From Verrucomicrobiota bacterium (lineage in GTDB: Bacteria > Verrucomicrobiota > Verrucomicrobiia > Opitutales > UBA2995): a DNA stretch of 6,361 bases. Positions 5,281 through 6,361 of this stretch are shown here, piece by piece. The translations under genes were made by a program, and so were the position numbers. The stretch covers positions 1-6,361 of the forward strand of contig JAPUIL010000360.1 in assembly GCA_027297085.1 (NCBI GenBank), given 5' to 3'. Below the pieces are notes generated by a model. It was given only the letters and a program-made list of their open reading frames with translations, ran no database searches and was not told where the DNA came from. How positions within the stretch are numbered: the first letter of the stretch is position 1; each line of letters starts with the position of its first letter.

Positions 5281-6361
5281 CTTCCCTTTCCTTACCAGAC
5301 CTTCTCATCATCCTCGCCTATTTCGGTGCGGTCCTATTTATTGGCATTCGCTTCGGTAGGAAGGACGAAAGCATGGAGGGTTACGTAGCTGGTGGACGCC
5401 AAGTACCCTGGCTGGCGGTTTTGGGGTCCTTGATTGCCACAGAGATCAGTGCGGCCACTTTTCTGGGAACACCGGGAGTAGGTTATGCCGCGAACCTCGG
5501 CTACCTCCAAATGGGTATTGGTTCCCTGCTCGCCCGCTTCGTAATTGCATTTCTCTTCCTGGGGGCTTTCTACAAACTGCGCTACCTTTCCATCTATCAA
5601 TACCTGACGACCCGTTTTGGTGGAACCAGTCACTATACCGCAGCGAGCTTTTTCCTTATATCACGAGTGATAGCCTCGGCCGTCCGGCTCATGATAGCCT
5701 CCACCGGACTACATGTTATTCTGGGTCTTCCATTTGGATGGACTATGATTGGGTTTGCCCTGCTCTGCCTGACCTACGCGGGCATTGGCGGGATCAAGGC
5801 AGTAATCTGGACTGACTGTCTACAGGCCACAATTTTCCTTATCGCAGGAGTGGTCATGCTGTTTGTTTTACAGAATTTAGTTGGCTGGGGAAATATTCTG
5901 CAGATCGGTGGCGATGCCGGGCATTTGAGGATTTTCCAATGGACACCAGAGAGCGGAATTCTAACGGACAGCAACTGGGTATTATTGGCATTGCTCTTTG
6001 GATTCATAAACACGTTGGCCATGATGGGAACCGATCACGATTTCACCCAGCGCATGCTTACTTGTAAGAATGTGCATCAAGCACAGCGCAGTATTATTAT
6101 AAGTGGATTTATTTCACTGCCAGTTGCCGCCCTCTTTTTGATGATTGGCGTTGGTCTGTTTACTTACTACCAACAACTACCCGATGCCAATTTACCGACC
6201 AAATTAGCCGAAGGTATCGCAACTATCGATTCAGACAAAGTTTTTCCCCACTTCATAGCCACTGTGCTACCAGCCGGATTACGCGGCCTACTTCTGTGTG
6301 GCGTTCTCGCTGCGGCTATGTCGAGCCTGGACAGTGCCATGGCGGCACTCAGTTCCTCCAT
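5277..6361 (+). CDS. Sodium:solute symporter family (SSS) transporter, 3' end cut off by the window
   Basis: The frame is open from the ATG at 5277 to the window edge (361 full codons, no stop). An in-frame TGA at 5253-5255, with no other start after it, fixes this start. No proper Shine-Dalgarno precedes it. The protein is strongly hydrophobic with about nine membrane segments visible. The first is near residues 8-26 (PDLLIILAYFGAVLFIGIRF), followed by the family motif YVAGGR (36-41). Further family signatures are ISAATFLGTPGVGY (57-70), GTDHDFTQRML (251-261) and AAAMSSLDSAMAALSS (345-360). The last corresponds to the helix whose Ser residues help bind sodium in this family. SSS proteins import sugars, sialic acid, organic acids, amino acids or vitamins with sodium. 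The substrate here is unknown, but a sugar acid or related monomer fits the neighbouring dehydratase/aldolase. Full-length family members are usually around 500-600 residues, so perhaps a third is missing. Confidence 0.9.
   Translation, partial: MASLSLPDLLIILAYFGAVLFIGIRFGRKDESMEGYVAGGRQVPWLAVLGSLIATEISAATFLGTPGVGYAANLGYLQMGIGSLLARFVIAFLFLGAFYKLRYLSIYQYLTTRFGGTSHYTAASFFLISRVIASAVRLMIASTGLHVILGLPFGWTMIGFALLCLTYAGIGGIKAVIWTDCLQATIFLIAGVVMLFVLQNLVGWGNILQIGGDAGHLRIFQWTPESGILTDSNWVLLALLFGFINTLAMMGTDHDFTQRMLTCKNVHQAQRSIIISGFISLPVAALFLMIGVGLFTYYQQLPDANLPTKLAEGIATIDSDKVFPHFIATVLPAGLRGLLLCGVLAAAMSSLDSAMAALSSS

Overview
The window looks like an accessory carbohydrate- or sugar-acid-utilisation locus from a Gram-negative bacterium. 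The mix of RRDF-type Tat leaders on predicted metabolic enzymes, a secreted seven-repeat beta-propeller, a secreted serine hydrolase, a sodium:solute symporter and frequent absence of a Shine-Dalgarno sequence suggests the PVC group, most likely Verrucomicrobiota (Opitutae-like). This placement is inferred from gene style, not from a marker gene.

Layout. Positions 2-184 (+) hold the last 60 codons of an unrecognised gene. Its tail is encoded by an inverted pair of REP-like palindromes that preserve the reading frame. A secreted beta-propeller protein follows at 230-1315 (+). It ends inside a second REP-like inverted pair (1311-1384), which fills almost all of the gap to a convergent gene. On the minus strand, a two-gene unit reads from 3814 down to 1389. 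The first gene is an enolase-superfamily (mandelate racemase-type) sugar-acid dehydratase and the second is a DapA/N-acetylneuraminate-lyase-type aldolase, 59 bases apart, both with Tat-like leaders. The 211-base divergent intergenic region (3815-4025) contains a perfect TATAAT for the plus-strand unit. That unit is a secreted class-C-beta-lactamase-like serine hydrolase (4026-5204) followed by a sodium:solute symporter (5277 to the window end, cut by the edge).

Working model (inference): a serine hydrolase outside the cytoplasm releases or processes a substrate, the symporter carries a small organic acid or sugar acid, and the dehydratase/aldolase pair performs a non-phosphorylative route (aldonate to 2-keto-3-deoxyaldonate, then retro-aldol cleavage to pyruvate plus an aldehyde). 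The Tat leaders on both enzymes are the odd point, because they would place this chemistry in the periplasm or anchored at the membrane.

The most noteworthy features are the two REP-like pairs, one translated in frame and one overlapping a stop codon. Others are active-site departures in the three enzymes (KxT for KxK, no GTTGE loop, YSR for YSN) and two possible hairpins in the hydrolase-symporter gap. I saw no tRNA, rRNA, CRISPR array, insertion sequence or transposase gene.
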